NCBI RefSeq assembly: GCF_008831285.2
Contig: NC_045149.1
Location: 932,001-996,000, forward strand
From: Nymphaea colorata
Lineage: Eukaryota; Streptophyta; Magnoliopsida; Nymphaeales; Nymphaeaceae
Reading direction: 5' to 3'
DNA: 64,000 nt
This document shows, piece after piece, positions 1 through 12,020 of the stretch. The notes beneath the pieces are model-generated. The model saw nothing but the letters and a program-made list of their open reading frames with translations, was not told the DNA's origin and did no database searches. A program made the translations under genes and the position numbers. Position 1 is the stretch's first letter; the number at the start of each line of letters is the position of its first letter.

Positions 1-230
1 GTGAACAAGATGAGCTGCAACATGGGAAGCTCCAATATTGTGACACCAAAGATTGGCTTTGGCTCCTTCTTTAACGCCTAGTTCTTGCAGCAAAAATTTG
101 ATCCACATTATTTCAGTAGTGGCATTGGCCAGCAACCTATATTCAGTTTCGGTACTGGATCTAGAAACAACACATTGCTTTTTCAAGCTCCAAGATATAA
201 GGTTGTGTCCAAAGAAAACAGCATAACCAT

Positions 231-604
231 TTGTGGACCTAAGTCACCGGACTCTTCTATTTTACTCCGCACCCGAGTCCGCATTGAGTGGGGTGAGCAC
301 CGGACATGGGTGCGGCTCCGACTCACACCCGAGCCCAGTTAGAATGTCATATTACTAAATTACCTATATAATATATGTTGTTCTGATATTTTCCTAAGCA
401 ATACAATTATTCAAGTATGTTATATACATTAATAACTAAATTGTAATAATAATATATACATGTTTATTCTGTTATATATATAATAAATTAATAATAATTA
501 TAATAATAAAATACCATCACCGCACTGCTGCACCTAAATTTTTCGAGATGTGCCGTTCCGACACCGGCACCCGCACCCCACACTCTGGTAACATAGTTGT
601 AGAC
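231..604. repeat. 8-bp target-site duplication of the hAT MITE
   Basis: TTGTGGAC at 231-238 and TTGTAGAC at 597-604 flank the insert and differ at one base. An 8-bp duplication is the hAT superfamily signature. It falls inside the RNase H coding sequence, which dates the MITE after the copia insertion. Confidence 0.75.
239..596. mobile_element. hAT-type MITE, 358 bp
   Basis: Ends are CTAAGTCACCGGACTC on the left and, read inward from the right, CTATGTTACCAGAGTG. Both ends are followed by G+C-rich CACCCGCACCCC-type subterminal sequence, and the middle is AT-rich. There is no coding capacity. The right end strongly resembles the right ends at 25183 (hAT with transposase C-terminus) and 33616 (second MITE), so the three copies look like one hAT family. 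The MITE is probably an internal deletion derivative of an autonomous element. Confidence 0.8.
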
Positions 605-699
605 CTGCGATCATCTGGCCAGCCGACCCAATCTGTATCACTATAAGCTGAGATAAATAGAGAAACACAGGGTTGAATGATTAGCTCGTGTGATATGGT

Positions 700-1860
700 G
701 TGCTTTTAAGTATCTGAGGATTCTTTTTACTGTGTTCCAATGCTCTTTTGTTGGTTGATGTATTTATTGGCATACTCAATTGACAGAGTATGTTAAATCT
801 AGTCTTGTCATGGTGGCATACTGAAGTGCACCGACTACACTCCTACACAGAGTGGGATCATGGAAGTTGGGACCTTGATCAGCACTAAGTGGAAGTCATG
901 CCATGGGAGTAGCAACTGGTTTGGCACCCAACATGTTTGTCTTCTTGATCAGGTCATAGATATATTTTTGTTGAGAAAGTTTTTGACCTTGCTCTGAAAA
1001 TTTTGCTTTTATACCCAAGAAGAAATGAAGTTGGCCAAGGTCCTTGATGGCGAATTCCTATCTAAATCTCTGAATAACACTATGAATTTGATTGTGTTGT
1101 TTCCATTTATGATTATGTCATCGACATAAACTAACACATATATAACATAATGCTTGTTCCTATAAATAAAAAGTGAAGTGTCAGTTTTGGCACTAATAAA
1201 TCCCAATTATAAGATAAAATTGCTCAATCGAGCAAACCAAGCACGAGGTGTTTGTTTCAATCCATAGAGAGCCTTTTCAAGCCTACAAACATGGTTAGGT
1301 AATCTTGTGTCCTCAAACTCGGGAGACTGAGCTATGTATACTTCTTCTGAAAGATGTCCATGCAAAAAGGCATTTTGAACGTCTAGTTGTCGTACTGCCC
1401 ACTTATGGCTCAAAGCAATGGTTAGCACAATTCTAATTGTAGTGGGTTTGACTACAGGACTAAAGGTTTCGGTATAGTCCACACCTTCAATTTGGTTGTA
1501 GCCTTTAGCCACAAGGCGAGCTTTGTACCTTTTCAAACTTCCATCTGCTTTCCGTTTAATCTTGAAGACCCATTTGCATCCCACGACATGTTTATTAAAA
1601 TCATTTGGAACTAATCTCCATGTGTTGCGTATCATGAGAGCATTTTATTTGTTTTGCATTGCTGTTGTCCAATGCTCATTTGCAAGAGCCTCTCTAATGG
1701 TTTTAGGTTTGGTGTCTATATTAAGGTTGGCATGAAGGGTGGTAGGCAATGGGTGTTTGGTAGAGGAATATAGATGATAATCATGGTATCTAGGATTAGG
1801 TTGACGAGTGCCTACTTGGGATCTTGTAGTCATTTGGTGTGTGTAGACGGTTTCTTGAAT
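700..1860 (-). pseudogene. Copia reverse transcriptase, frameshifted
   Basis: Minus-strand translation of 1635-1207 gives the RT palm start ([56 protein letters not shown]). After a frame break, 1206-1009 carries the catalytic YVDD box (YVLVYVDDIII). Residual connection-domain sequence, including a QPTxEHW-like word, continues to about 700 with more stops. Upstream, 1833-1645 (REALANEHWTTAMQNK) is the conserved lead-in to copia RT. The catalytic Asp pair survives but the frame does not. Confidence 0.9.
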
Positions 1861-1889
1861 AGGTTCATGGGTTTGTTAACCTTAACTAA

Positions 1890-2881
1890 CTAATTCAGTA
1901 TCTTGTTATCAAGATGGATGTTTGATTGATTTTCAAGCGAAGGAGGAATGGAACTATTATTGACAATACCAACAAAGGGTATTGGTATGACTATACCTTG
2001 TGAGTCTTTATTTTCTTCTTTGGGGACTTCTCTTTTGATTTTGAATGGAAAGTTGGTCTCATTGAATGTGACATGCCGAGAGATGTAGAGTCTTTTGTTA
2101 TCATACTCATGCATGTGTACCCTTTGTGTTGAGGAGCATAACCCAAGAATACACATTGTTCAGATCTAAAATCCAACTTGTTTGATTGATAGTCTCACAA
2201 GCAAGGAAAACATTCACAACCAAATATTTTTAAGAACTTGTAATCAGCAACTTTTCTAAAAAGTTTCTTAGTGGGAGATTTAAAGTTCAGCACCTTGGTG
2301 GGAGTTCGGTTCAAAAGATAGATGCCAGTACTAAAAGCATAACTCCATAGATTTTTTGGAAGCTTGCTTCAGCCATGAGAGTCAAACCTGTTTCAACGAT
2401 CAATCTATGACATTTTTCAACAGTTCCATTTTGCTGGCGGTGTGTGTGGGCATGATACTCTATGCCCAATGTCATACTCAATCAAGTATTTGGTCAATCC
2501 TTGAAATTCTCCGCCCAAATCCGAGTGGAAATACTTTACTTTATGTCTTATAGTATTTTCTGCAAGGGACTTGAAGGCTTTAAAGACATTGTATACATCA
2601 GTTTTTTATTTAATCAAGTAGAACCAAACATACTTAGAGAAGGCATCAACAAAGACAACATAATATTTGTGTCCATGCATCCCTTCATTAGGTGTTGGCC
2701 CCCATAAATCTGAATAAATCACTTCAAGAGGAAATTGAACATCATTCATATTTGAACTGAAAGGCAGTCTATGATTTTTTCCTTTCTGATATAATTCACA
2801 AATGTTAAACATTTTATTACTATAGAGAATATCAAAAGACTTCAATGTATGTCTAATGATTGTAAGAGCAGGATGTCCCAA
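1890..2881 (-). pseudogene. Copia integrase, frameshifted
   Basis: Minus-strand 2881-2606 holds the integrase core start (VIYSDLWGPTPNEGMHGHKY, then VFVDAFSKYVWFYLIK), with the first catalytic Asp in SDLWGP. About 2550-2350 holds an HRQQNGTVEKCHR-like segment, the region of the third catalytic residue. 2176-1890 holds the downstream word CVFLGYAPQHKGY. The pieces are in different frames with stops between, so this is a remnant only. Confidence 0.85.
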
Positions 2882-2885
2882 TCAT

Positions 2886-4240
2886 TTATGCCAGTCTTAA
2901 CGAGTCCTTCTTTGAGCTGAATGCTTCCTTGCTTGATTGACCAAGATGAATCTTATGCAGTCCATTGCTACTTGTTCCTTGTTGAAGAACCTTCCCTGTC
3001 ATCTGATCCTTAATGACACAAGTTCGAGGAGAAAATTCAAAAATCACATTATTGTTTCTTGCAAGACATTGAACTGACATTAGTTTTTTTTTTTTTTTTG
3101 TTTCAGGCATTAACAAAATATCATTCAACTTTAAGGAATTAACTTGAGAGGATCCAATGCTAGAAATGTGCAAACCTAAACCATCGCCAATTTTCAAAGT
3201 GTTGCCTCCCTGATATGGACTGTGGATTGAGAGATTATTGATGTCGTTCGTCACATAGCACCTGAATCGGAGTACCAACACTCGTGTTCTATACCTTACT
3301 CGTGTTCTATACCTTGGGTTGATCCTATATTGTAGGCAGCAGGACCTGTTCTTTTCCCTTTTAGAAGATTAGTATAAGACCGGCAAGTTTTTGCAATATG
3401 ACCATCTTTTCCACAGATTTGGCAGACAGGTCACTTATTGTTTTGAAAATCATTCATTCGTCCTCCTCTATCATTTTTATAGCTTCTTCGTCCTTGGTTT
3501 CTATAGTTTGGAGAACAATTGTAATTGTCCTGGTTGAAGGCAGCATTAAGTGCAGGTTGCAGTTGTTCATAGTTTTGCTCTCCAATTTCTTTAAGAGTGG
3601 CTTCTTGGATTAAATAGCTAGTGGAGCTCGGTTAAGGTAATATGATCTTTTCGAGTCTTCATACTGGTGTGAAAAGCAAAATACTCGGTAGGAAGACCTA
3701 GTAAGATTTGAAGAATGAGATCATCTTCTTCGATAGGTTTAGCAGCTATAGCTAGTTTATGGGCAATACTCTTTGCTTTGTTAATGAAAGCATCTATGGA
3801 GTATGTTCTCTTTTTGAGATCCTAGAGCTGACACTTTAGTTGCATAACTCTAGATCTAGAATGATCAACATAGGAATTTTTAAGGGCTTTCCACACTTCA
3901 GCAAAAGACTTTAACCTAATAGTTTGTTTATGGAGAGGTTCTAATAGAGAAGATTTAATCCAACTTAACAAAAGGTTTACTACCATCAATAAATCCCATA
4001 AGATCATAAGATATCAGTATGGGTGTAAATTGGTCTTTCCAAATGAGATAGTTTTTTGTCATCATTTTTATAGCTAGAAAATGTTGAAGGCTATTGGAGC
4101 TCTGAAACAAGAGGGAATTGAGACTCATACCAGAACTATCAAAATTTTGAGATATGCCTGATCCCTGTCCTGCCGTGGTGAGCTACCAACCAAGTTTTCA
4201 GTTGAAGGAATGCTGCAATTGTTCTTCAATACCCTGCTCT
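2886..4240 (-). pseudogene. Copia Gag, zinc knuckle and Gag-pre-integrase remnants
   Basis: Minus-strand 4007-3822 resembles a copia Gag (LHKQTIRLKSFAEVWKAL, then VMQLKCQL). At 3424-3383 one frame reads CQICGKDGHIAKTC, a perfect CX2CX4HX4C nucleic-acid-binding knuckle. 3281-2886 matches the protease-downstream and Gag-pre-integrase stretch (LMPETKKKKKLMSVQCLAR; GLHKIHLG). These segments bind and package element RNA and precede integrase in the polyprotein. They lie in different frames. Confidence 0.8.
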
Positions 4241-4247
4241 AATACCA
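4233..4247 (-). promoter_or_regulatory. tRNA-Met primer-binding site of the minus-strand copia
   Basis: On the minus strand the bases read TGGTATTAGAGCAGG, the plant copia form of the initiator tRNA-Met primer-binding site. It begins directly after a sequence ending in TTTTTACA, the expected LTR end, which fixes the 5' LTR boundary at 4248. Confidence 0.85.
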
Positions 4248-4740
4248 TGTAAAAAGGAAGATAAAGAGGAAGAAGACACAATTTAACATGGTTCAGTCTA
4301 ATGATGACTTACGTCCATGAATAAAGAGCTCTAGCTGCTTGTTTTGTTTTTCATGTTTTTATTTCTTTCTCTAGCTTCAATATTTATACTTGGGATGGGT
4401 TCTTGAGAAATTCATAAGCTATTGGTTTTAAGAAGATTTTACTAATTTCATTCGAAGAAAAATTCCTGATCTTACGTAGCATTTTTAAACCATGGATCCA
4501 TAATCCTTCAACGCCATGGTCTTGCCAACTTGAACCAAATCTTTAGAGAGGCTTACCATGAAGAAGCTCAACAAGGTTCAATTCAATTTTCACTACCTAC
4601 TTTTCTTGAGATCAATTGAAATCGACAGTAAGCAACTAAAGAAATGTGATGAAATCATTTTATGAAAGATATTTGCATTGGTTTTAAGCCATGTCCAGAT
4701 TGCTTCTCACCTAATAATAAGGTGGAGTCATTCTAATCAA
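4248..4740 (-). repeat. 5' LTR of the minus-strand copia element (outer edge uncertain)
   Basis: Its inner end abuts the primer-binding site. The minus-strand inner part holds TGGACGTAAGTCATC and a TGAACCATGTTAAATT word, typical of the R-U5 part of plant copia LTRs. No partner LTR is in the window, so the outer edge near 4740 is an estimate. Confidence 0.6.
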
Positions 4741-4743
4741 ATG

Positions 4744-4744
<1 letters not shown>

Positions 4745-4777
<33 letters not shown>

Positions 4778-4778
4778 C
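4745..4778. repeat. (TA)n microsatellite
   Basis: About 17 TA units separate the minus-strand copia LTR from the truncated plus-strand copia. It probably marks the breakpoint where the second element lost its 5' part. Confidence 0.95.
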
Positions 4779-4795
4779 TTTCACAACACACAGCA

Positions 4796-5554
4796 GTAAG
4801 TACACCTTTAGCAGCACATTTTAAATTAGAAAATGAGCAATGTCCATCCTCAGCAGATGAGAAAGAAAGAATGGAGAATGTTCCATATGCCTCTGCAGTA
4901 GGGAGTCACATGTATGCTATGGTTTGCACACGCCCAGACTTGGCTTATGCAGTTGGTGTAGTTAGCAGGTTCTTGTCAAATCCAAGCAAGGACCATTGGG
5001 GAGCAGTGAAGTGGATCCTAAGCTATCTGAAAAATACTTCCAATTACTGTTTATTTTTTGATGAATCTAACCCAGAGATACAAGGATTTGTTGATGCAGA
5101 AATGGCAGGTGATTTGAACTCTAGAAAGTCTCTTTCTGGTTATGTTTTTACTTTTGCAGGGGGAGTTATATCATGGCAATCCAGGTTGCAGAAGTGTGTT
5201 GCTCTTTTTACTATAGAGGCAAAATATATAGTAGCAACTGAAGCTTGTAAAGAGTTGTTGTGGATGAAGAGTTTTCTTCATGATATAGGCCTTAGTCAGA
5301 AGACCTATGTGTTGCATTGTGATAGCCAAAGCGCTACACATTTGGTGAAGAATTCAGCGTACCACTCAAGGACTAAGCACATTGATATCAGATATCATTG
5401 GATACGTAATGTGGTTGAGCAGAAATTGATTCAGTTAGAGAAGATACATACAGAGAAGAATCTTGCAGATATGATGACGATGTTTCTACCTAAAGAGAAG
5501 CATGACATGTGTAGAGACTTAGTTGGGATGACTGCCTTTAAGGCAGTGTATTAA
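4796..5554 (+). pseudogene. Truncated copia Pol: RT C-terminus and RNase H
   Basis: One open frame of about 250 codons with no full-length 5' partner. It opens with VSTPLAAHFKL, the sequence after the RT palm in Tnt1/Tork-type copia elements. It continues through VGSHMYAMVCTRPDLAYAVG and VKWILSYLKNTSNY, then RNase H with FVDAEMAGD, FTIEAKYIVATEACKE, LHCDSQSATHL and SRTKHIDIRYHWIR. Catalytic Asp, Glu and Asp are present. The C-terminus ends naturally just before the polypurine tract. RT palm, integrase and Gag are missing, so the fragment cannot transpose alone. It belongs to a different copia lineage from the element on its left. Confidence 0.9.
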
Positions 5555-5590
5555 TTTTGTTCATTTTGTAGGTATGATCCATCTCTTGAG

Positions 5591-5605
5591 GCTGGAGGGG
5601 GAGTT
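5591..5605 (+). promoter_or_regulatory. Polypurine tract of the plus-strand copia
   Basis: GGAGGGGGAG lies about 40 bases after the RNase H stop and directly before the TGTTGGG that starts the LTR. This is the second-strand priming site. Confidence 0.85.
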
Positions 5606-6227
5606 TGTTGGGTTGGGTCCAGCTTCAAGGGACCCGACCCGATCCGACCCGTCACCTAAGTGACGGGCGGGAAAACGGAGGGCACCCGATGGTGCCCCTC
5701 TCTTACGTCTCTCTCCCTCTCTCGTGTGTTTCTTTTTTTTGGGAAAAAAATGAAAAGAGGCTCCCTCTTGTGGCTGCTCACAGCAAGAGAAGAGGAGAAA
5801 AGGAGAAGAGGAAGGCAAGGAAGAGAAGAAGGAGAAATCGTAGTGCGCGTGGGTTGATCGGCACGCCAAGAAGAGAGAGGAAAGATAAAGAAGAAAGAGA
5901 AAATGAATGGAGTCTTCATTGGGTGATTTCTTTCTTGAAACTTTGGGGCTCTTTCTTTCATTCGTATAAGAGATTGTTATTGTTCTCTTGAGTTCACTGT
6001 TTTTCTTAAAACAGTAGGGATATTGCTGGTGTATTTGGCTCCCTTTCTTGATATATAGAAAGTGTCTCTTGTCCGTGGTTTTTTACCTCATTATTAGGGG
6101 TTTTTCCACGTAAGTTGGTGTCTCTTATTTTCTACATTGTTTAGCATATACCTTGACATATATTGCTGCAATAGTGGTGTTGGAAACTCGTTTTTATGCT
6201 CGCAGCCCTGTGATTCCGTTTTTAACA
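5606..6227 (+). repeat. 3' LTR of the plus-strand copia
   Basis: Starts TGTTGGGTTG after the polypurine tract and ends TTTTTAACA, giving TGTT/AACA inverted ends and about 622 bp. The internal words GTGGTTTTTTACC and TTTTTCCACGTAA are typical of the R-U5 part of Tnt1-like plant LTRs. Short ORFs across its purine-rich middle are not genes. The sequence from 6228 to 6360 is unassigned. Confidence 0.8.
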
Positions 6228-6360
6228 ATTTTGTGGTGGTTTGCCCTCTGTTATTGTTATTGAAGCATTCTTTTTTAGAATTACGACTATAACACAATCA
6301 GAGTATGTCAAAATATTTTTTCTTAAGCCAGTTTTATGGCATACTCTTCCTTATGAAACA

Positions 6361-6817
6361 TGTTGGAAAAATAAATCTGCAAGAGATTCTTTAGGGTCTA
6401 ATCGTCGTCTCAGCAAGTCGTTAAACCGTGGAAACAGCAAGTCCACCATCAGTAGCGATTCAAGCATGCACGCGCAACACCTGTGAGCAAGAGAAGAAGA
6501 AAGAAAGAAACAAGAGAGCAATGATTTTCGGGTTTGCTTCTGGGAGGCGCTTCAATGTCGATCTCATGATCAACCTTCTCATGAATGTGTACTGGGTCTT
6601 TATAGTCCACCTCCCAGGATTTCCCAAATCCCAACATCGGTTATGGCCAGAGAAATGCTTGGCGATCTCGTGAATGGTAATAAATCAGACTTTAATTTTG
6701 TTTAATGAAAACTTTAATTTGGAAATCAGTTTTCTTTCTTAAGTTAATCTCGTAACTCCAATTTGGCCCAATTGCAGTTACGAAGTGAAGAATATGGTTC
6801 ATGACCACTATCCAACA
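6361..6817 (-). repeat. LTR of the LARD-like element (3' LTR on minus strand)
   Basis: 457 bp with perfect 7-bp inverted ends TGTTGGA and TCCAACA. On the plus strand it is followed at once by TCTCCCACTT, the complement of a polypurine tract. It shares long stretches with 12018-12362, for example TCAAGCATGCACGC and GGGTCTTTATAGTCCACCTC. Confidence 0.85.
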
Positions 6818-9800
6818 TCTCCCACTTGGCCATGAGACCGCCAGTTTGCTTTCACTATGTGTGGGTTTCCTTGATTTTTAGTTACGAGGTTTTCCATAAC
6901 TAGTTTGTCCATCGTAACTTCAATTTTCGTTCAATGTTTGTAGCGAGGTTTTCCTTTCAACGGTTTTTCATCGCAGCCTTTCAAGTATTCAATATATTCC
7001 ATAGTTGTTACGAGGTTTTCTTCATGCACAAGTACTTCCATCGTAACATATTAAAACTTAATCACATGCAGACCACAAGTTTTACATAAAAATCATAAAG
7101 AATTCTCTTGATAATAATGCTAGCAATCTGGTATGCATTTGAAATGCACATATATATTTTGTTCCTTTTCAAAAATGAAAATCAACCTGAATACTTTTCA
7201 ACCTCCTCACAAAGAGGCAAACCAAGATGTTCTTAATCCTATACGAGCTAAATACTTGGCTTATAAATCATTTAAAATTCCTTTTGTTAAAAATGCTAAC
7301 AATCATATGAATATATCTTTTGTTTAATCATATATTTGAAAACATTTAACTGCCTTAAAACAAGGCCAACCTGGACTTTCTTAAAATATATACTGACAAG
7401 CCAAATTAATAGCTTGTAACAAGTCTAACACCCAAACCAATACACATGAAAGCACATGGTATATTTTTCTTTTATTGTTTTTCATAATTACTTAACTCCT
7501 TAAACAACAGGAGTTCCACAACTTCATTCTAAATTGATGCATTACATAATCATATGACAAAACACGTATTTGTTTTCCAACAAAGCAAATGGCATATTCA
7601 AGTGTGCTCCCACTTTTCAAATGTTTACATAGCCATCAACTTGATTAGTAACGCCTAATCTTTATTATAACTATAACAAAACAAGCAATTAACTCATAGT
7701 CTATCATACAGCACTTTTTATCTTGTATAGTTTTCATCAATATGCATAGCTCTGCCAATAAATGCATGCATCAATAATTCAAATATCTCAATTCAAGTAT
7801 TCACATGATGATCATTGAGATCACTAATAAGCTTCAGTTGGTTCATTACCAAACTGATTCTTAGTCGGTTCCTTACCTGACCACTTGTTACCATATTTAA
7901 TCGATCAAACTTGATCATCAAATGAATAATCGATTCTTGTGCATGCAACAATGATTCAAATATGACCATGAAGCTCTTGACTTTCATGACTATTATCAAT
8001 GTCTAAAGAATAGAAGGATTTGGACTCAGTTGATTATTTCTCAAACCGATCCATAAATGAATCCAGTCGGTTCATTACCAGACTGATCCTTAGAAGAATC
8101 TTTACTCAGATGGTTCATTACCAAACTGTTCTTCAGCCGGTTCATTACCAGACTGTTACTCAGTTGGTTCATTGCCAAACTGTTCCTCAGTTGGTTCATT
8201 GCTAAATTATTCCTCAGTCGGTTCATTGCCAGACTGTTACTCAGTTGGTTCATTGTCAAACTGTTCCTCAGTCGGTTCATTGCCAGACTGATCATCTGAA
8301 TAAATCAGATCCTCCAGTAGATCGTTATGATCTCTCACTGGATTATTATCTTTGTTATTATTATTCGAACACCTCAATCTCATGCATAAAAAACATCATA
8401 TACCCTTCTTTCATTTGGGTATTCAATACATATGTATTCGCAAACATATTCTTTAATTTCTAGATCTGCATTTGACTTGCATTTTGATCTCCAAAGATCT
8501 CAATATGGATCTAATCAGTGTGGATTTCATGATATTCATGACTGTTATATTACACCTCATGGCAAATATTAAAATCAAATTCATTCTCAAACATGAACTT
8601 GCTTAATAGCATGCTAACATAGTTCGATCCACAAATGAACAAATAACATAACATGCTTGGATCTAATGGAAATAGGATATGGATGTTTAATGGTATATCC
8701 AAATATATCTATTCAAATCTATAAGGTGGATCTCAAGCAATAAAAAGATTCAGTCCCAAAAGTCACATGAATTCGGATTATATCAACATAGATCCAAACT
8801 AGTAATATCAACAATACCACTGATATGTTTTTAAAACACATGATCCTCATTGAAATATTATACAATACAATACGATTCAACAATCATATTTGGATCATTA
8901 CTAACTCTTCTCTCTTTTGAGGAAAAACAAGTTATCATGTACTAGTACTTTAGTGTTATAAAGTTTGAAATAAATACATTCTTGCCGATATGAATTTTGG
9001 TTCAAGAGTGTTACATTACATCTCTTAAACATGCATTAAAAATTAAATTCATTTTATTAAGAAAGAGAAGCAAATGAAGTTTTATTCAATAATTCTCCAG
9101 AATAACCTTTGAATCTAAAATAACAACACATATTACAATATGACCATATTCAAAGGCAAACATGATAATATTTATTGGAACCAAACAAATAGGATATGAA
9201 TTTTTTTCCACATATCCAAACAAGTCAGTTTAGGTCTGAAGCTAAACTTTATGTAATGTGGATTTCATTAGTTCAAATATGAAAAATTGGATCAAACTAG
9301 CAATATCTACAATACAACTAATCTGAATTTCAAAACACAAATGATCCATATGAAGTATTGTACAACATGATTTCAATAACCATATTTGGATCCAAACAAT
9401 AGTCCAATTCTTGAACAAGGTGAAACAAGAAAAATTTCTTTACCTTGCGATAATACACGTTTATATCCATACTAATTCATCACCCAAATAAAACAAGTCT
9501 CCAAATAAAGACATTCCAAACGCATATGAATTTCAGTTCAAGAGTGTTACATTACGCCTCTTGAACATACATTTAAACAAGTTTACCTCAACAACAGAGT
9601 AAATAAAGTCTTGTTCAATAGCACTCTAGAACGATTTGAATTCATATTTGCTAGTCATCTTTGATAAACGCAAATACAATTTCATGTACTAGAACTTATA
9701 GTGCAAGCTTCAAATGAAAATATTTCATGATATATTGGACTCAATGTTAGTACAGATATCTGAGGCCAATGATCCTAACAAATTAATCTAGATCCAAGTC

Positions 9801-12008
9801 TGTCATGAACTAAGCACAATTCTATATGGATCTCACCACGTCTAAGAGTTGATTTAGACCTCTTAGCTTACCAACATACAATGATATATTCATTCTTTTT
9901 AACTAGGATAAACCCATAGTAATATAATCTTGACCCCAAGAACATTCTTTCATAAAAGGAGCAATAGAAACTCATCTTATAGCTCTTCTCACATTAAAAA
10001 TGTACAATTTGTAAAACCATTAGATCTAAAAATCAATGCACATCATAATATGTTTAGATCTAATATAAACAAGATATAGATCTTGAACAAGTCAAATCAG
10101 ATCATGCTCCAAAAGAGTGCAACGTTTGATGTGAGATCCAAAAATTCAACAACTAAATGGATAAGTTTTTTATCACTTCTAATATCAACATGGACCCAAA
10201 ATGACTATGAATATCCGTAAAGCAAGGATAATAACATATATTTAAACCAACATAAACATGATATGGATTGTTAACCAATATCCAAACAAATTTAGATCTG
10301 AATATGTCATGATTCAAACTGAATACAAATATTGATCTTAAGCAACAATCAGATCCAAAGTAAAAATCCAAATGATTATTTAGATTCAGATCTTACGAAT
10401 GTGGATCCACACACAATAATATCAATAAGAGGTTCCAAATTCAAATCCAATATAAACATGTTTCAACATCATATCCATATCAAAATATGATTTTAGTCTG
10501 TGCAGAAACACTAGTTTTATACTGCCATTAGGTCATGTATGGACAAAATAACAAAATTGCATAAGCATACAAACATGTTGCTAACCATTTTTCAGTTTTC
10601 ACCAGTTCCGAGGCTCCCACTATTAAAGTCATTTCTATGTTAGTTCCATGGCAACTATAGAGCAATAATACATGGAAAGCAACAAGGAGAATAATATATC
10701 AAAACAACTCCAATAACATTTTAAGGTATCACTTAAAACAAGAAAAACACAATATTAAATTTTAGGCCACCAGTTTTCCTTCCTATTTTCAAAGTTATTT
10801 TCACAACCTTTTTTTTTCAGTTTTGATAAGCTGGAGTGTTACATTTATGCAATTGTACATAAAAAAAAATTGTTTTCCATCGAAATTGTAAAACAATTTC
10901 TTAGAACTCTCTTTTAGCAATTTATAATAACTCTCAAAACGTAATTTTGTACAAAATTCTAAGTTTTCACCCAAATAAACTTTCGCAAGCCTCTTTCTGA
11001 CACCAAAAAGGTTGCGGCATTAATATTTAAAAAATAGGACAGCGTTTTTATAACTTATGAAAATTTTCAAGTTTGGGTATAAAAACCCCTTGCGCTCGAT
11101 TTTTCTTCGTTTCACCGGTTTCCTTCTCTCTCCTCTCGAGGGCTTCTCTTGCCTCTCGTGAAACCCATTGCAACTTGCAAGGGTTTCGTCCGCCGCACTC
11201 CATCATTCTTTTTTTTTAAGCCATTCTCCTTCGTTACAGCAGATGCGGATCTCGTTCCCCACTGGAAACGACCACGGTGGCAGAGGTCAACCACTGTGCA
11301 GATTGACTGGTTATCGTCGGAAAAAAAAGAAGTTTGGGTCTGTTGGGAAAGAAGAAAAACATCAACTTTTGATTCTGTCGGAAAGGAGAATAGAAGAAAT
11401 GCAGCGATGGAGACTCTGACTGCACGAGCAGCGGCATGATTTCCTTCGGCCATTCATAGAAGGCTAAACAGACCAAGGTTTTTTGTTGCTCAAGGTCACC
11501 GAGAAAAAAAGTTTGGATCTCCGGCTGTGACAGAGGAAGAAAACAACACATGCCTCTTCACCTGCTCAAGCAGCAGCGACCCTTAAGCTTTCTGCTAATA
11601 GTCGTTGTGCAGAAATAGGGACGATAAAACAAACAAAGGAAATTTTATCGAAGTGCTCTGTTATGTCCGCGCTTTCGCGCGCCAGATGAAACACAAGCAT
11701 CAGAGGACTCCTCGACGACACACTACATCCGGAGTATTATCCTTCTCCCTGTTTTCTTAGTCTGTGTGTTCTCTGTCCAAACCTTATGCTTTTTGTTCCT
11801 ATTACAGCGTCTTCCATTCATGACACTTAACATTTTGCTCATGCTAGGGTCAGATCGACACTAATATGTTTCTCTAAAACTCAGAAATAGAGCACAGAGC
11901 ACAACAAAAAACGAACTATTGTTTTTGATTAAGATATAATTCATCATATGCATCACATGCATATAGGTTATAGGTCGGATTTCACTTACAGGAAATTCGA
12001 AAACAAGG
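6818..12008 (-). other. Interior of the LARD-like element, no coding seen
   Basis: About 5.2 kb of AT-rich DNA. Near 6880-7050 are three imperfect 40-60 bp repeats built on a TTACGAGGTTTTC word paired with a CCATCGTAAC word. From 8064 to 8290 lies a 27-bp tandem array. Between 8480 and 10480 GATCTAA, GGATCTAAT and ATATGGATC words recur irregularly. A G+C-rich patch at 11090-11580 has short overlapping ORFs in several frames and no recognisable product. Confidence 0.6.
8064..8290. repeat. 27-bp tandem repeat, about 8 copies
   Basis: The unit is close to CTCAGTTGGTTCATTGCC followed by AAACTGTTC. Two diverged copies also occur at about 7832-7880. Because 27 is a multiple of 3, the minus strand stays open and reads a 9-residue repeat (NSLAMNRLR and variants) inside an 84-codon ORF at 8041-8295. 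No other coding evidence supports that ORF. Confidence 0.85.
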
Positions 12009-12020
12009 CTCTGATACGAA
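12009..12020 (-). promoter_or_regulatory. Degraded tRNA-Met primer-binding site of the LARD-like element
   Basis: The plus strand reads GGCTCTGATAC, the complement of GTATCAGAGCC. Compared with the other LTR, about 7 bases around the LTR/PBS junction are missing, so the last PBS bases and first LTR bases are deleted. Confidence 0.75.

Larger units (their letters stand above)
1..690 (-). pseudogene. Copia RNase H domain, split by a MITE
   Basis: Minus-strand translation of about 605-690 gives a copia RNase H start (AYSDTDWVGWPDDRRST). Translation of 230-1 continues with GYAVFFGHNLISW, SRSSTETEYRLLA and LWCHNIGA. The first acidic residue (Asp in SDTDW) and the Glu in TETEY are present. The third catalytic position, usually CDN, reads CHN. 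The two halves are contiguous in the family and are separated here by the insertion at 239-596. RNase H would remove the RNA strand during reverse transcription; this copy cannot be functional. Confidence 0.85.
1..4740 (-). mobile_element. Degenerate Ty1/copia retrotransposon, left part outside window
   Basis: Read on the minus strand from about 4740 to 1, the order is LTR, primer-binding site, Gag, zinc knuckle, Gag-pre-integrase, integrase, reverse transcriptase and RNase H. This is the Ty1/copia order, with integrase before RT. The reading frame is broken by several frameshifts and stops, and a MITE sits in the RNase H region, so the element is dead. The 3' LTR would lie to the left of base 1. 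The outer limit of the 5' LTR (near 4740) is not resolved because it runs into AT-rich DNA and a (TA)n tract. Confidence 0.9.

Noticed and set aside
5561-5991. ORFs of 100-128 codons after the copia RNase H
   Set aside because: They sit in the purine-rich 3' LTR, overlap on both strands and have low-complexity products.
8064-8290. Regular 27-bp repeats considered as a CRISPR array
   Set aside because: Repeats are directly adjacent without unique spacers and the genome is eukaryotic.
11112-11551. Overlapping ORFs of 83-113 codons in the LARD-like interior
   Set aside because: Open in several frames on both strands in a G+C-rich patch, with no recognised domain.
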